From positions 1,572,002-1,636,001 of the forward strand of contig NW_003206658.1 of the NCBI RefSeq assembly GCF_000006405.1: a DNA stretch of 64,000 bases, written 5' to 3'. Position 1 is the first letter of the stretch, and each line of letters begins with the position of its first letter. The position numbers were made by a program, and so were the translations under genes. This DNA is from Perkinsus marinus ATCC 50983. Taxonomy: Eukaryota; Perkinsozoa; Perkinsida; Perkinsidae. Shown here piece after piece: positions 1 through 12,077 of the stretch. The notes under the pieces were generated by a model. The model saw only the letters and a program-made list of their open reading frames with translations, did not search any database and had not been told where the DNA came from.

Positions 1-1586
1 GGTGGAGAACGACATGAAGGATATGATTCTGTTGGACTATGGCAAGCGCAATAACGTGAATGTCATGTCGTTGACGCAGTCGGAGATACGAGATATTATT
101 CTCGGTATGGAGATCGCCCCAGTGAGTTTACAGCGACAGCAAATTGAGGATATCGAGCGGCAAGGGCAGCAGTTGAATGCAAGTACTGATGGAAGCACTC
201 AAGTTACCTCGGTGATGACAAGGACGACCAACGTACATGGTGACGAGATGAATGTTGCGACACAGTCCCCGTACGAACAAGCGACTTTCGCTTCTAAAAC
301 CGAGTGGAGGGTGAGAGCAATATCGAGCACTTCGCTGGCACTGAGGACGAACCATATCTATGTGGCATCTGATGATGTTAATGAGGCCGGCTATACTTAT
401 GTTCTCCCCAAGAACGTTCTCAAGCAGTTCATCACTATTGCTGATCTACGTACTGAAGTTGCTGCTTATATGTACGGTGTAAGCCCCGCTGACAACCCGA
501 GCGTAAAGGAGGTCCGTTGTCTCGTTATGGTAAGTAAAATTATGATGGAAAATATGAGCTGATTTTTTGGGTAGGTGCCCCAAGTTGGAAATCACCAGAC
601 GGTTACTCTCCCTAACGCTTTACCTCATCACGACTATCTCAACGACTTGGAGCCTCTGGGGTGGCTTCATACATGTCCTCATGAGGAGCAGAGTCTGAGC
701 CCGTAGGATGTTCTCACGGCGTGGTATGGTAGAATATATTTTTTTTTGCGATTTTAGATACGACTGTGTTATGACAGCTAAGATGATCCACACTGATCAT
801 CACAAGTCTGCCGGAGGTGCAGGGAGTCGACTTTGGTCCGTTGACACATGTGTGGTGATGACGTGCGCCTTCACGCCAGGGTCCTGCTCTTTGACGGCGT
901 ATAGGTAGACGCTTCTTCAAATTGATATTTCGATTTCTCACTGGCAGGTTGACACCACCTGGATACAAGTGGGCGAAGGAGAATATCAGTCAGATTCAGC
1001 AGGCCACAACGAACCCGACAGGCTACTTACCGACGCACGCTGAGAAGGTAACGGAGGGGTATCAATTCGGGTTTGTCGGGACTTGTCTTTGGTGGTCAGG
1101 TCCAGATGCTGTTGACTGACAGTTTCTTGGGGTTCTGGATAGTACCAGAAGGAGGAATTTGGAACTACAATTTCATGGGCATCAAGTGAGTTGTATATTA
1201 TTGTATTGCGTAGTTTAGCACTGCTGTCTCACGTGGGTCTCAAGTTTATGTTCTATACTAGAAAAATATCAAGTTGGTTTTACTCATAATTTCTACTGGG
1301 TTCTTTTATGAATTTCACGATTAGTTTAGTCCATCACTTTATACATATCTTCTATTCAGACACAAGGCGGACATGGAGTACAAGTTGGTCGTGGACAACC
1401 CGATAGATTTCTATCACGAATTCCATCGCCGATCGCACCATCTCAATTTCGCCGAGTCGTTGGCCCCATCGACGAACTCGCTAGCGGCAGATCAGCGAGA
1501 AGGTAGGCTGGCTGTGACGACTCTGATTTACGCAGCGTCGTATTGCAGGTACGACTATCGCCGATCGTGAAGATGTCTTGGCGTAG
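1..1586 (+). CDS. PRP8: Pre-mRNA splicing factor Prp8, C-terminal part (5' end outside window)
   Basis: This is the C-terminal end of the central U5 snRNP protein, which scaffolds the spliceosome's catalytic core. I read seven exons: 2-529, 575-702, 758-904, 948-1047, 1100-1185, 1360-1502 and 1549-1586 (stop TAG). All junctions are GT-AG and the phases agree. The exons give the conserved stretch [20 protein letters not shown], then the Jab1/MPN domain ([52 protein letters not shown]) and the family's usual ADRED-type end (IADREDVLA). An apparent in-frame TAG at about 703 lies inside the 55-nt second intron, so the gene looks intact. Introns are 43-57 nt except one of 174 nt. The start lies upstream of the window. 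Confidence 0.96.
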
Positions 1587-2635
1587 TAGTGGAGAACGTG
1601 AGGATGAAGCCTTTGATAGTGTTGGAGCATTGGTTTCCATTGTCGCTGCGGAAAGTCTATATATTTACAACGAGCATGGTTGAGTTCATAGTGAAAGTCA
1701 CTTGAGAGTGATGGGCACAATAAAGATCACAATTTGTGATCTATCACTGTATTTCTCATGCATAGCAAGCACTTGTGATGAGCATCGCATCTTGTGTGCC
1801 TGCGCTTCCTCAGTGGCGCACACGATTTTTAATAGGGGCTATAGTTCATGACGATGGACTCCTTGGGGTCTTTGAGGGTCCTCCCAAACTCGCTGCCATT
1901 ACCAGCGAGTCGTGTTTTCTATCGAGGCAAATATTTCCCTGATGGAAGCTCAAGGCTCATATTCCTATCTACTCTTCGGATGGTCACCAGAACACTGTGG
2001 TGAATTGGAAGCTCTTAAACGCCTCAGGATGACTTGTTTATCTGATGCCCGGCATTCTACCCCCTACGTATCGATTTCATCGGTTGAATTGGAGCGCATT
2101 TCCTTTCTCATCACGACGCTGGAGAAGCTATACAACCCCACTGAATTCGTGCTCCTTGAACGACCAGGGCATTCCATCAAATCGACCATTAAACGAGCAC
2201 TACAAGGCCGATGGAAGCTCTGTGGTAAAGATTTATGTGATTGACTATGACAACATGTAAAATTGATGATACTGTTTGCTGAAGCTGTACGACTACTTTC
2301 GAGCACTATAACAGTGTCGTGTTATACACTCTCATGTGGTTTATAAGACTATCATAATCAGGAATATTCAGTCGTCCGATGGCAGTTACTGAATGTGCTA
2401 CAACTGCATTGAACTTTCCTGAACTCATCCCTCCTGGAAGAGGATTCATCGGTGATAGTTTGATCAATCCGGTTTTCGAAACTCACACACGCACAACTGC
2501 ACTTGTTTTTGTCGACGCATTAAATACGAGCAACCTCAAAATCGATTCCGGGATCGTCTGAGATTGTACTCGGGACATACGGTGTCCAAAAAGTTCCAAA
2601 TAACACGATATACTCTCAACACAACTCAAGCTTGT
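1587..2635. other. Region between convergent PRP8 and CLEC16A; one unassigned ORF
   Basis: This is about 1 kb between two convergent genes. It must contain both 3' ends. An open frame at 1912-2244 (+, 110 codons) and an overlapping frame ending at 2260 both look partly protein-like. The second frame has a DGSS motif in YKADGSSVVKIY, and a related string, YFPDGSSRLIF, lies near 1930 in that frame. I do not recognise a family. It could be a small species-specific gene, a decayed pseudogene, or chance. No RNA gene was seen. Confidence 0.3.
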
Positions 2636-5600
2636 CTACACTCCACGAATCCTATCATCATCATCACAATGGTCAGTCAATAGCAAACGATCAACAAGTT
2701 GTCTATATTCTTTCTCGAGGCATTCTTCTCGTCGGCTCTCCAGATGCTTATACGCTACACTACACCGACTCTCATCAGAGAACACCAACACCAGGTTGAA
2801 GGAACGGTCCAATTTCACCTTCAATTGGCCTGAAACTTACAGCAACTCCGTCACGCGCCACTGAACAATCCCTACAGGGTTTCTCCCTATCTATTGATGC
2901 TTCTGTAGTAGCCATAGGAGCCGCGAGCCGGACGATACCATAGCCAGGACATGTTCGTTCAGGAGCCGCTAGCACAAAAGTGGCGTCCCATAGTATAAGG
3001 TACAGAGCCTCAGCGGTCTTCAGCTGAGCCTGGCTCGGAATGGTCACGTCCGACCCCAAGGGAATGTAGGAGCAACTTAGCCTATCTGTTTGACCTGAAA
3101 TTTCTTCGATCGGAGTTGCAGAAACAATACCAATGCCAGAAAGAGTGCTGACAATTCAACGCCCATTCTCGGGTGACCATAAAAAACTCATGGAAAAATT
3201 TTCTTACTACCAATAGACGATCGCAACTCAGAGCTTTCAAATGCCATTCTCTAAATGCCATTGAGGTCATCAGCGACAGAGATAAGTAGTGAGCTCTCAG
3301 ACTAGTTTCCTACTGCTTCAAGCTTACCCAGATCAATAGTGTTCCCTTCAGTTAAGCCAGCCAACTCACGACTAGCATCTTCCTGTGGGGGCGCTCTGAC
3401 CCTTGGTAGGAGCTCGCGCCTCAATAAGGAAATGTAATCAACAGTATACTTCCCTGGTGACTGTACGGGACATGGCCCTGGTAGGAGAGCCGGCCGCCCT
3501 GGAGGTGTACTCGCTATCGTCGATACGAGACTACTACTATCATCTGACACATGAAGTCAGTTTTGGAGGAATATAAGTTCGCTATCCTCAGCTAAGTTCA
3601 AACTCCTGAACTTAACTAAGGAAGGCGGACAACATATATTCCAACACTCTCAAGATCAACTCCTAGCTGGACGGTTCCAATTCACATCAGAATCCGCAAT
3701 TCGAGCAAACCACAGTAGACAACAACCCCAAGCTATATCGACAGTGCACGATTTACGGTATAAACTTCCATCACAATAATAAAGCGGCTCCTACCTACTT
3801 TCTGTCGACTCTTTCTCCCCAATCTCCTCAACAGCGGCAGCAATCGTCTCTCTATACAGCATACCCCTGGGCCCATCAAAAACAGCTCTTCGGGCTTCCT
3901 CAGCCACACTTCTAAAACATTTCCAAATATCCTCATCAGCAACACAGCCGGGCTCTTCCCTAACGACCATCTTATACACAGCTAACAGCACTTGAATAGT
4001 AATCAAATGCCACTGTGCGCCATACCCTCCCTTGATCAATTCCAAGCAAACTTCCGCAAGGTGCGGTACCTAAAAATTACAACTCCGATCGAATCGTTCT
4101 GGGATAGTATTTGCCGTGCTTACATTTAGTGACAGCTCTGGGTAATCAAGCACCATCGCTGCGTCCAAAACCAACAGGGATTCCTCCTCCTCCTTTATAC
4201 CATTGAAAACAGTCTTGCGAAACTCCTTCACTTTTTCACACATAACACCGACGTCAACATAGTGTCCCATTTGAAGTATTATGAACTTAGCCAGAGCCTT
4301 GCTACAATACTCATGCGGTGATCGAGACGACGGTGAGAGTAAAGGCTCCAAAGCATACATCGATAGCTTGGTGCTCAGAAGGTCCAACAGAGGGCTAATC
4401 TGACAGGACAAAGCGATCAAGTTGAAACGATGGCAATCAGCTTTGGAATATATACTCGCTCTCCTTAGCTGAGCCTAGGAGTTCCTTCACCAAGTGTGGT
4501 AGAAGTGTACGAAAACCACGGGGGTTTCCCCAAAAAATTTCCGCAAAATTTCCTTACGACCAGCTATACATGTGGTTGACCATGTGCATATTTTTCCCCA
4601 CATAAATGCGCTCAACTGCAAGTAGTAGTATTTGAAATTCACCAGCTCATATTCCCGTAGCATTTTTTCGAACTCTATCTCATCACACTATTATCACAGT
4701 CACTACATATTCTTCATAATAAAAACAATCATTAGTACTATCGTAAACCCATGCTAAGTGCATTCAAGCAAAACGCTGATTCGACGGCTACACACACTCT
4801 CAATATTTTACAATGGAATCTCATAAAGAGCGATAACATCACCAACGCGAAAAACAAGTTACTCATAAGCATTCACATGGATCGGTCGAAGATAGGAAAC
4901 TTCGAGGTGATACTCATTGGTCCACTTCTCGTATGAAATCATAGCAAACATATATTCTTCCAACACTGATTTCCCCAACTCACATAGGGGTTATCAACGG
5001 TGAATATATCAGCAATGTAAAGAAGTACATCCACAACATCATCAACAATAGTTTGGGCCTTCCTTTTAGAGACACTCAAATCACCCAATTTCTGCCACTG
5101 TTCTCGCAGATCCTTACTAAGTAGCGAGAAATATCCACCGCTATTATCGACCTGAAAGTAGACTACTTTTTACTAAGGTAAAGTTATGAGAATTTATGTG
5201 TTTTCCAGAAACGAAAAATCGGCTTCTATGTAGTTGTGAAGAAATATGTGTTATTTCCCGAGATGCATACCAAAAATCGATCTGAAACTATATCGCATAA
5301 ACAATGGAGTTTCACCCTAGTGATATGAAAAAAACACTAATGAAAAATATATTTCGCGACTACTTATCGCGAATATCGCGTTTTTCACATATTATTACGC
5401 CACTTCACGTAAAACTGGTAACCTCTCGGAGCNNNNNNNNNNNNNNNNNNNNNNNNNNNNNNNNNNNNNNNNNNNNNNNNNNNNNNNNNNNNNNNNNNNN
5501 NNNNNNNNNNNNNNNNNNNNNNNNNNNNNNNNTCCATTTTTGCATATCAACTCATACCAAAGAAAACACAGCAGCAATTCTCACCAGGAATTCCATACAG

Positions 5601-7663
5601 GGTCGGTCAGCGACTTGATACACCGCCAAAGTAAGCGTCCGCACTGACGTCCTCACCATTGCATCAGCGCTGTTATAAAGGCGTATAGGGACTGTGTAAA
5701 GAACCTTAACATACCACTCCTTGAGAACATCATAACAATAATAAACACTCACGAAATGATCACTGTGGAAGAACAGTGTGAGCATCTCCCGATCGAGGCG
5801 AAGGGCCAGACCTTTCACAAAGGTTATATAATAAGACAACAGTTCTTCATCTGAAGACCACTGACAAGGGGCGCCTGACAATTAACAACAAAAATGATGA
5901 TGGACCAATTTTAATAAGGAGTAGCACTCATTTTCCATGTGTGTTACCGAAGGAGCGGTATTAACCAAACTTATGATATACCTGCGCATCTCTTCATCTC
6001 AAAAATAATATTATTTTTTCTCGTTTTTCTAACATAAAATTGAGTATCATGTACACTAATTTCTCCCATGAATCCGTATAGCAGTGAAAGAATTTATCGC
6101 CGTTTCCAAGTCACACAAGGTCTGTCTACTTCATCTACGACTAACATCAACATTAATGGTAATAGCAGTGTTGGAAGAATATATTTTCGCTTTCCTCACC
6201 TGAGCTCAAGAGGTTCCACACTAACTATAGTAGAAAAACCAACAAAATTTCCCAAGAAATTTCCTAAAAATTTCCGTATTGTCACCAACACGCGTAGTTG
6301 CCCATGTGCATATTCTCCTACTTATAAGGTTATTGATATGATCATTGCTAAATACATATATAAGGGGAAGTCCTGGTCCTCAGATTCTGAGTGAGAAGGC
6401 TCATAGTCTGCAAAAGTTGAATCTTCACAGCTACTGCTACTGTTGCCATGCTCAGCACTTCGACCTGAAATGAATCCAACGCAGATGAACCTAAGATATT
6501 CGTTATCCCACGAAATATGTCCCCTCAAACATGTATTTCATATTGGAGTTTCACCCTAGTGATATGAAAAAACACTAGTGAAAAATATATTTCACCCCGA
6601 CTACTTCATATCACCGCGAAAATATCGCGTTTTTTACAAAGTATTACCCTGTGTGACACTATTATAGTGATAAGACAATCTACGGCTTACCTCGATAAAC
6701 CAATAATTTGTCACCTCACACGATGAAGTTTCACCCTAGTGATATGAAAAACACTAGTGAAAAACATATTTACATTTCACTTAAGGTGGAAAACAATTGT
6801 AATACCGTTCATCATGAAAGCATATACATGGCACAATTTTCATGCAATACTACACAACTTCGCGTTAAACGAGTGAAACTCCACTGATTTAGATCGAAAT
6901 ACAAACTTCAGAATTAACGCAAAAACATAAATTTTCCCCATTTCCCCACATTACAAAACTGCTCAGCATATCCTTCTCGCAGAAGTAGTCGAACAGCTCC
7001 TGATGGTAATTCTGTTCACCCCATAGGAGAATCTCCGAGATCTCCCTGAGGTCTTCTACCAAACCCTCACACGCCGTAGCATTGAGACTGTCGAGGTCCT
7101 TCAGCCGTTCATTAATTCGACCGTGGATTTGCGCCATCTCAGATAAGCTGTGCCTGCACAGCACAAGAGAGATCTACAAAATTTCCATGAAGCTCCGAAA
7201 ATTTTAGGAAAATTGCCAGAATATCCGGAAAATTCGAAAGAAATCGAGAAAATTCCCTATTTCTTTCCAATGAGATCGCCAGAAATACCCAAACAACCAT
7301 CCAATTTCCTTCGACGAGAGCTTCATATCTCAAAAATTTCCTAGTGAATTGATTCTCAACCACAACCGAAAAATTTCAGAAATTTCCCAGAAAATCCGAA
7401 AAATTCCATAAAATTCTGCAAAAAATCCTAATTTCTTTCCAATGAGACCGCCAAAAAATACTCGAACACGAGAGCTTCATATCACAAACCCTCCCTATTA
7501 AATTGATTCTCGACCACAAATTCGAAAAGTCCACAACTGCCGATCCCTCCTACCGCTCCTCGACCGAATCATCGCTAGCTCTACTACTCCGATGTTGATA
7601 TGATAATGATGTTGATTCTTGACCACCCGTTGCATACCCAAAAATTCTTCCAAGGACTGACAT
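2636..7663 (-). CDS. CLEC16A: CLEC16A/Ema/GOP-1-like FPL-domain protein
   Basis: CLEC16A-family proteins act at endosomes, lysosomes and in autophagy or mitophagy. Exon 1 is 7663-7554 (MSVLGRIFGYATGG) and exon 2 is 7153-6955. Exon 2 carries the FPL signature SEILLWGEQNYHQELFDYFC. An exon near 6468-6361 gives VKIQLLQTMSLLTQNLR. Exon 5874-5585 gives SSDEELLSYYITFVKGLALR and MVRTSVRTLTLAVYQ, which match the family's LAYYISFLK and MVRIAVRTI blocks. Exon 5151-4984 has VDDVVDVLLYIADIF. Later exons lie at about 4420-4130, 4079-3785, 3552-3328, 3092-2878 and 2831-2636 (stop). The link between 6361 and 5874 and the part under the N gap are unresolved. Several introns carry family A repeats. The family is firm; the exact exon set is not. 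Confidence 0.85.
3566..3646. repeat. Family A element, fold-back variant
   Basis: Both ends are the same terminus (GGAATATAAGTTCGC ... AACATATATTCC) in inverted orientation, giving a mini-palindrome. It lies in a CLEC16A intron. Confidence 0.7.
4437..4615 (+). repeat. Family A element
   Basis: From TTTGGAATATATACTCGC to the far end GTTGACCATGTGCATATTTT. In a CLEC16A intron. Confidence 0.75.
4946..4972. repeat. Family A end fragment
   Basis: Only the terminus CATATATTCTTCCAACACTG is recognisable. In a CLEC16A intron. Confidence 0.5.
5304..5432. repeat. Family B element, cut by the N gap
   Basis: Starts TGGAGTTTCACCCTAGTGAT and contains ATCGCGTTTTTCACATATTA. The right end runs into the gap. 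Confidence 0.65.
5433..5532. other. Assembly gap (100 N)
   Basis: There are exactly 100 N bases, a conventional placeholder for a gap of unknown size. It lies between two CLEC16A exons, right beside a family B repeat, so coding sequence may be missing here. Confidence 0.99.
6162..6330 (+). repeat. Family A element
   Basis: Starts CAGTGTTGGAAGAATATA; far end TTGCCCATGTGCATATTCTC. Between CLEC16A exons, where it complicates the splice model. Confidence 0.75.
6543..6655. repeat. Family B element
   Basis: TGGAGTTTCACCCTAGTGAT, then AATATCGCGTTTTTTACAAA. In a CLEC16A intron. Confidence 0.7.
6727..6883. repeat. Family B element
   Basis: Inverted ends: TGAAGTTTCACCCTAG at the left and CGAGTGAAACTCCA at the right. 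In a CLEC16A intron. Confidence 0.75.
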
Positions 7664-7867
7664 AACACATACAGGGAAAAGTCTACGTAAAATCAGAAAA
7701 TTTTCCCGATTTTTTTTTTTGCGGAAAAAAAAATTATACACTTCTGAAATGCTAAATCATACGAGTCGCAAGATAAACGTTAATCAATCTCAACCGAAGT
7801 GACTACTGAACCCAACAAGTCTAAAGATAATAGGAGCAATATATTTGTACAGTAACGTGTATATCAG

Positions 7868-7950
7868 TGAAGTTTCACCGTTATACTCAGTGAAAACCCC
7901 AATATTCGCGCTATGCAGTCGTTTGTGAAATATGTTTTTCACCATTAATA
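7868..7950. repeat. Family B element, diverged
   Basis: TGAAGTTTCACCGTTATACT, then AATATTCGCGCTATGCAGTC and AATATGTTTTTCACC. Confidence 0.55.
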
Positions 7951-8211
7951 CGTATGAGGAACAACGTTGAGTTTGCTGATACTCTAACTATTAGCAGTTG
8001 ACGACTTCAGAGCAGCCATTTCCCGATATTTCCGCTTGCGCCGTTTGGACTCTTTTATTTTATCGTCAAAACCGACCTGACCATAGAAGGCAATAAAAAG
8101 TTGTCAAACACTTCGTGCTACCTCCCGTGTAAATTTGATATGCAAATGTGAAAAATGTGAGTTATTCCTCGAGATTAATAAGAATCGATGTGAAACTATG
8201 TCGCACATATA

Positions 8212-8382
8212 ATGGAGTTTCCCAAGTTTTACGTGAAGTAGCGTAATACTCCATGTGAAAAACGCGATATTAATTGCATTTAAATTCTTTGCGAATTACC
8301 CGGAAAGAATCACCCCACTTCGCGCGTTTCTCGCAAAGTGAACTGCGAAAAATGTTTTTCATATCACCGTTGAAACTCCAAT
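8212..8382. repeat. Family B element, diverged
   Basis: Starts ATGGAGTTTCCCAAG and ends CACCGTTGAAACTCCA; the inner part has AAAACGCGATATTAATTGC. Confidence 0.6.
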
Positions 8383-8865
8383 GTGAACACTACTACTGTG
8401 ATTAAAGTAACCTCTCGAAACTGTGATAGCGACAACTTGTTCACTATCATTTCTCCTCAGAAAATACCGCACTTTTTCCACATTTTTATATCAAGTTGAC
8501 ATGCAATAGTCCTTTTACTCACTACAACAGTTAATCCTCCAAAATCATTCACCGTAATATTTTCATAGTATAAACTACGCCGTGCAACTTCAATTTTCTT
8601 ATACGAATTAGTATAAGAAACCTTATACCCCGAACTTATACCTTATACTTTTATATATATTCCAATTTATCTTATTATAATTTTCTTCAAACTAGACTTT
8701 TTCGTATTCCCTTCTACCCTTAATTACCTCAAACAACAACAGCTCAGCTTCCTGTACAGCCTTCGACGTCTTCGTGAGCAACTTCAATATTGTCGCGTCC
8801 TCATCCTCGATGTCTAGCTTTTCCATAGTGACCTGATATTGTGACTAAACGCAGGCATCCATTCA

Positions 8866-9030
8866 GCTTTGAGAAATAACGTCCCCCAGAGTTTGATAAC
8901 AATAGGGAAAATGATGTTGCTAATATGATGATGGCATTTACATGGGAAACTACTTGAAGTATGTGTTCCTAGCCATACGTGGAAAGAATTCAAAATTAGT
9001 TTCTCCCCGGGAAATTATAGGTTTACAAGT
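8866..9030. repeat. Family C repeat
   Basis: Shares GCATTTACATGGGAAACTA and GTGTTCCTAGCCATACGTGG with the two other copies (11341 and 16108). Confidence 0.8.
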
Positions 9031-9301
9031 TGGAAAATCGCTCATAAGGCGGTTTATTTAAGTATTGGAGAACAAACGGCAACGATGGTGGTCTTGAACT
9101 CGTGGAAACGACGACATATACTATACCAACTCTATATGGAGGATTCAACACCTGTTATATTCTTACACTACGATGCACTAAATTCACTAATACCAAATTT
9201 GCGTCGTAAAAATATGCCCATTAACGACTATTCTGGGAAATTCTTGTTGGTTTTCGTACACTTTTTCACAGTAAAAAATTATACTGTTGCTTTGGAAACT
9301 C

Positions 9302-9372
9302 CCAAGCCCGAATGAAGTTTTCCAACGCTTCCTCAGAACTTTCATATTGCCACCAACACATGTGCTCAACCA
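9302..9372 (+). repeat. Family A partial element
   Basis: Contains CCTCAGAACTTTCATATTGC and CACCAACACATGTG, the far half of the consensus. It lies directly beyond the end of the DDX49-like frame. Confidence 0.55.
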
Positions 9373-9381
9373 GACGCAAAT

Positions 9382-10780
9382 TTAACCACACAGCGAACGT
9401 CGAAGATGAATTAGATTCCCTATTACTCCCATACGTTCTTCCACACTTTTCACCAACTTCACATCTCCCTCAGTGACGATACTAACAGCATCCCCTTTCC
9501 TCCCTGCCCTAGCTGTTCGACCAGCCCGATGAACGAAGTCCTCAGGACTTGTCGGAAGCTCATAATTGAGTACAACTCCCACTCGGGGGATGTCCAAACC
9601 ACGACTAGCAACATCGGTCGCGACCAACACTCGCACTTTGGCATTTCTGAATTTCCCTAAAGAAGCCGTACGTCGCCTTTGGTCTTGAAGACTGTGCAAG
9701 CGGCAACCGAGACCCCCAGTTTCTCGAGAGTAGAAGCAACTAGTTGGCAAGAGCGGAGCGTAGCTGTGAAAATTATCATAGTATCCTCGGAAAATTCATG
9801 ACAGACCAAATAATTGAGATAAGCCATTCGCACCATCGCCGGTACGAACACATATCGCAGCCTCAAATTCGTCGGTAGGTCACTGCTGGGGTTTGCGTCC
9901 ACCAATGGCATCGAACTCTCCCCGTATCTTTTCTGCAAAGCCATTACGTTATCCGATAAAGTAGCCGTGAATAATAGGGTCTGTCGGTTGGCCTTGCCCG
10001 GGAGGGCCCGCATTGTATCAGCAATAGAAGTCTCGAATCCTGATCCCGATACCAACAATCTGTCAGCTTCATCGAGCACGAGGAACTCAGTGTGGGCGAA
10101 AGCTTCCACGAGGGAGGCATCGCCGTTGAGGATCTCAGCGAGTCTTCCGGGGGTGGCAACAACGATATGGGGGCGATCGTGAATTGCCTGTATTTGCGGC
10201 AACAGGCTGGTCCCTCCTACGATGCATGAAATACGACCGTCAATTGGCTTCGACAGCGCCTCGAACTGCTCGGTTATCTGGACAGCCAGTTCCCGCACCG
10301 GAGTGAGGACAACTGCGAAGACACCAAAGGGGTCCTTGGAGAGCCTTTGGAGGATGGGCAGGGCGAAGGCGGCAGTCTTACCGCTACCTGAAACACGCGA
10401 CGATGAATTTAGATGCATGGGAAACTTTACTAAGAATTTGATATATTATTAACTTCTCATTAACACGCTCGTTTGCATCGAACATTCTCATAATTTCACT
10501 TCGAATGAGATTGAAAATACGCAACTCTCTACAGATCTTCCGAGGTCTGTGATGATGCAGTGAAATTAGTAAATACTCGAGTGGCAGCCCATAAGGAGGC
10601 AGCAGTGGTACCTGTCTTGCTGGCACCGACAATATTCTTGCCGTCCAGAATAGCAGGAATAGCAAGTCGCTGAATCGACGTGGGTTTGGTGATTTCCAGA
10701 CTACCACAGACATCTACGACCCACTGGCTGAGACCGAGGTCTTTGAAGGTCTTGGCTTCTCGCCGGCTTGAAGACATCAT
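9382..10780 (-). pseudogene. DDX49: DEAD-box RNA helicase, DDX49/Dbp8-like, with an apparent 1-nt frameshift
   Basis: Dbp8/DDX49 helicases act in 40S ribosome biogenesis in the nucleolus. Exon 1 is 10780-10612 and the intron is 10611-10388. The splice rebuilds Walker A as ASKTGSGKT. Motifs in order: Q-motif region (FKDLGLSQWVVDVC), I, Ia as TPVRELA (usually PTRELA), GG, TPGRL, DEAD (LVLDEADRLL), TAT (usually SAT), motif V ([12 protein letters not shown]) and VI (HRAGRTARAGR). Near 9700 the frame must shift by one base to keep homology: frame one gives LEKLGVSVAA and another continues LHSLQDQRRRTASLGKFR. The C-terminal tail after motif VI is short and ends beside a family A repeat. Either the gene is broken or one base is missing from the assembly. 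Confidence 0.8.
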
Positions 10781-11262
10781 TCAAAGGAGAATACGACAAG
10801 CTGGAAAAGTTCGAGACGGGTAAAATGCATGGTGCCGGGATCGATCCCGGGTCACCCGATTGTCAAGTATGAACACTCACTCATAACGAACTTAGCTGTA
10901 GAGAGTTTCCCGTAGATCACCAGAGAGGATAGGCAAGGCGGGCGCTTTTACGTCACCGGTTGGGCATGCGTGCAGACTCGTGACCAATAGTAACACAGGT
11001 GACTTGTGTCCAGACAACCACGATGCCAGTCATTCTTCACCCCTTTCATAAACCGTTAAGTCCTCGCTCTCATCCAGTCTCGCGTTCGTGCGTTTGTCCA
11101 ACTCGGAAATAACACAAGGCGTGGTATAAAAAGGAAAAGTTACCTTTCTAGAACAGCATTTTCTCAAAGGTGATGATACATAAACAACGTACTCTCAAGA
11201 CAGACATATATCAAAGGGTGACACATACGATAAAAACTCTCGTCATAACCATTACTCGTGGC
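10781..11262. other. Intergenic region between DDX49 start and acyltransferase end
   Basis: About 480 bp containing the DDX49 promoter and the 3' flank of the acyltransferase gene. Apart from a tRNA-like stretch at 10825-10900, I see nothing in it. Confidence 0.5.
10825..10900 (-). repeat. tRNA-like sequence (possible SINE or tRNA pseudogene)
   Basis: On the minus strand there is an A-box-like AGCTAAGTTCG, then TACTTGACAATC, then a T-arm-like CCGGGATCGATCCCGG followed by CACCA. The T-arm half pairs well. The anticodon stem and the 5' acceptor strand do not, so I do not call a functional tRNA. Confidence 0.35.
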
Positions 11263-12029
11263 TTAGGGCCGGAAAAATGCGATGCTCTGCTCGATCTCAG
11301 TGCTGTAGCACTCGCGTAGTAACTACAAGAGGCAACCATTTAGCATTGAGGGATATCGTCCCCCAAAGTTTGATATCAATTGGGAAAATGATGTTGCTAA
11401 TGTGATGATGACATTTACATGGGAAACTGATTGAAGAATGTGTTCCTAGCCATAGGGGGAAAATTCAAAATGAGTTCCCCCCGGAAACATTATAGATTTC
11501 TGGCAAGGATGTTGCTAGGTGTTGTAAACCTTCGAAGATTTCTCTTTTGTGCGCCTGAGTAACATCTTACTGCAAAAGTGCTATACTCGCTTTGATTATC
11601 ATAAGTTTCTTATACGCCTATAGCGTAATACTTTACGCCTAGCAACACGCCTGGTTTCTTGATATTTCCATGTTAACTACAATGGCTAGATGCTCTAAGA
11701 CTCACCTCGGCATCAACTGTGGCTTCATCAGTGCAAATAGTGGTGCTCATCTGGCAAGAGGATAAATTCATTCAAACGATTATACATGGGTAATCTCACC
11801 CGTCCGTTATAGGTGACAACAGTAAACGTTTGTGGATAGCTGACGTAACACTGCAACCCAACGATTTCCCTTCCACACACTGAACGGACATTCCGGGGAC
11901 CTCGGACGTTGGTCACTGTGAGGGTTTTCCCCAGTAAATAACGCCCGCCGCAAATCGATTGAATGAGAAGTGGACGAAATAACGGCAAGTTCATGAAAAG
12001 CCCACAGAAACGTATGAATACTCTACCTG

Positions 12030-12077
<48 letters not shown>

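Larger units (their letters stand above)
7664..9381. other. AT-rich repeat-filled region between CLEC16A and DDX49
   Basis: About 1.7 kb with no supportable gene. It holds two family B copies, one family C copy and part of a family A copy at its right edge. The CLEC16A promoter must lie at the left end. The ORF at 9085-9315 (+, 76 codons) is AT-rich with no recognisable features, and I do not call it. Confidence 0.6.

Noticed and set aside
700-705. In-frame TAG in PRP8, suggesting a stop-codon reassignment or pseudogene
   Set aside because: It begins a 55-nt GT-AG intron (703-757). Splicing restores [11 protein letters not shown], matching the family.
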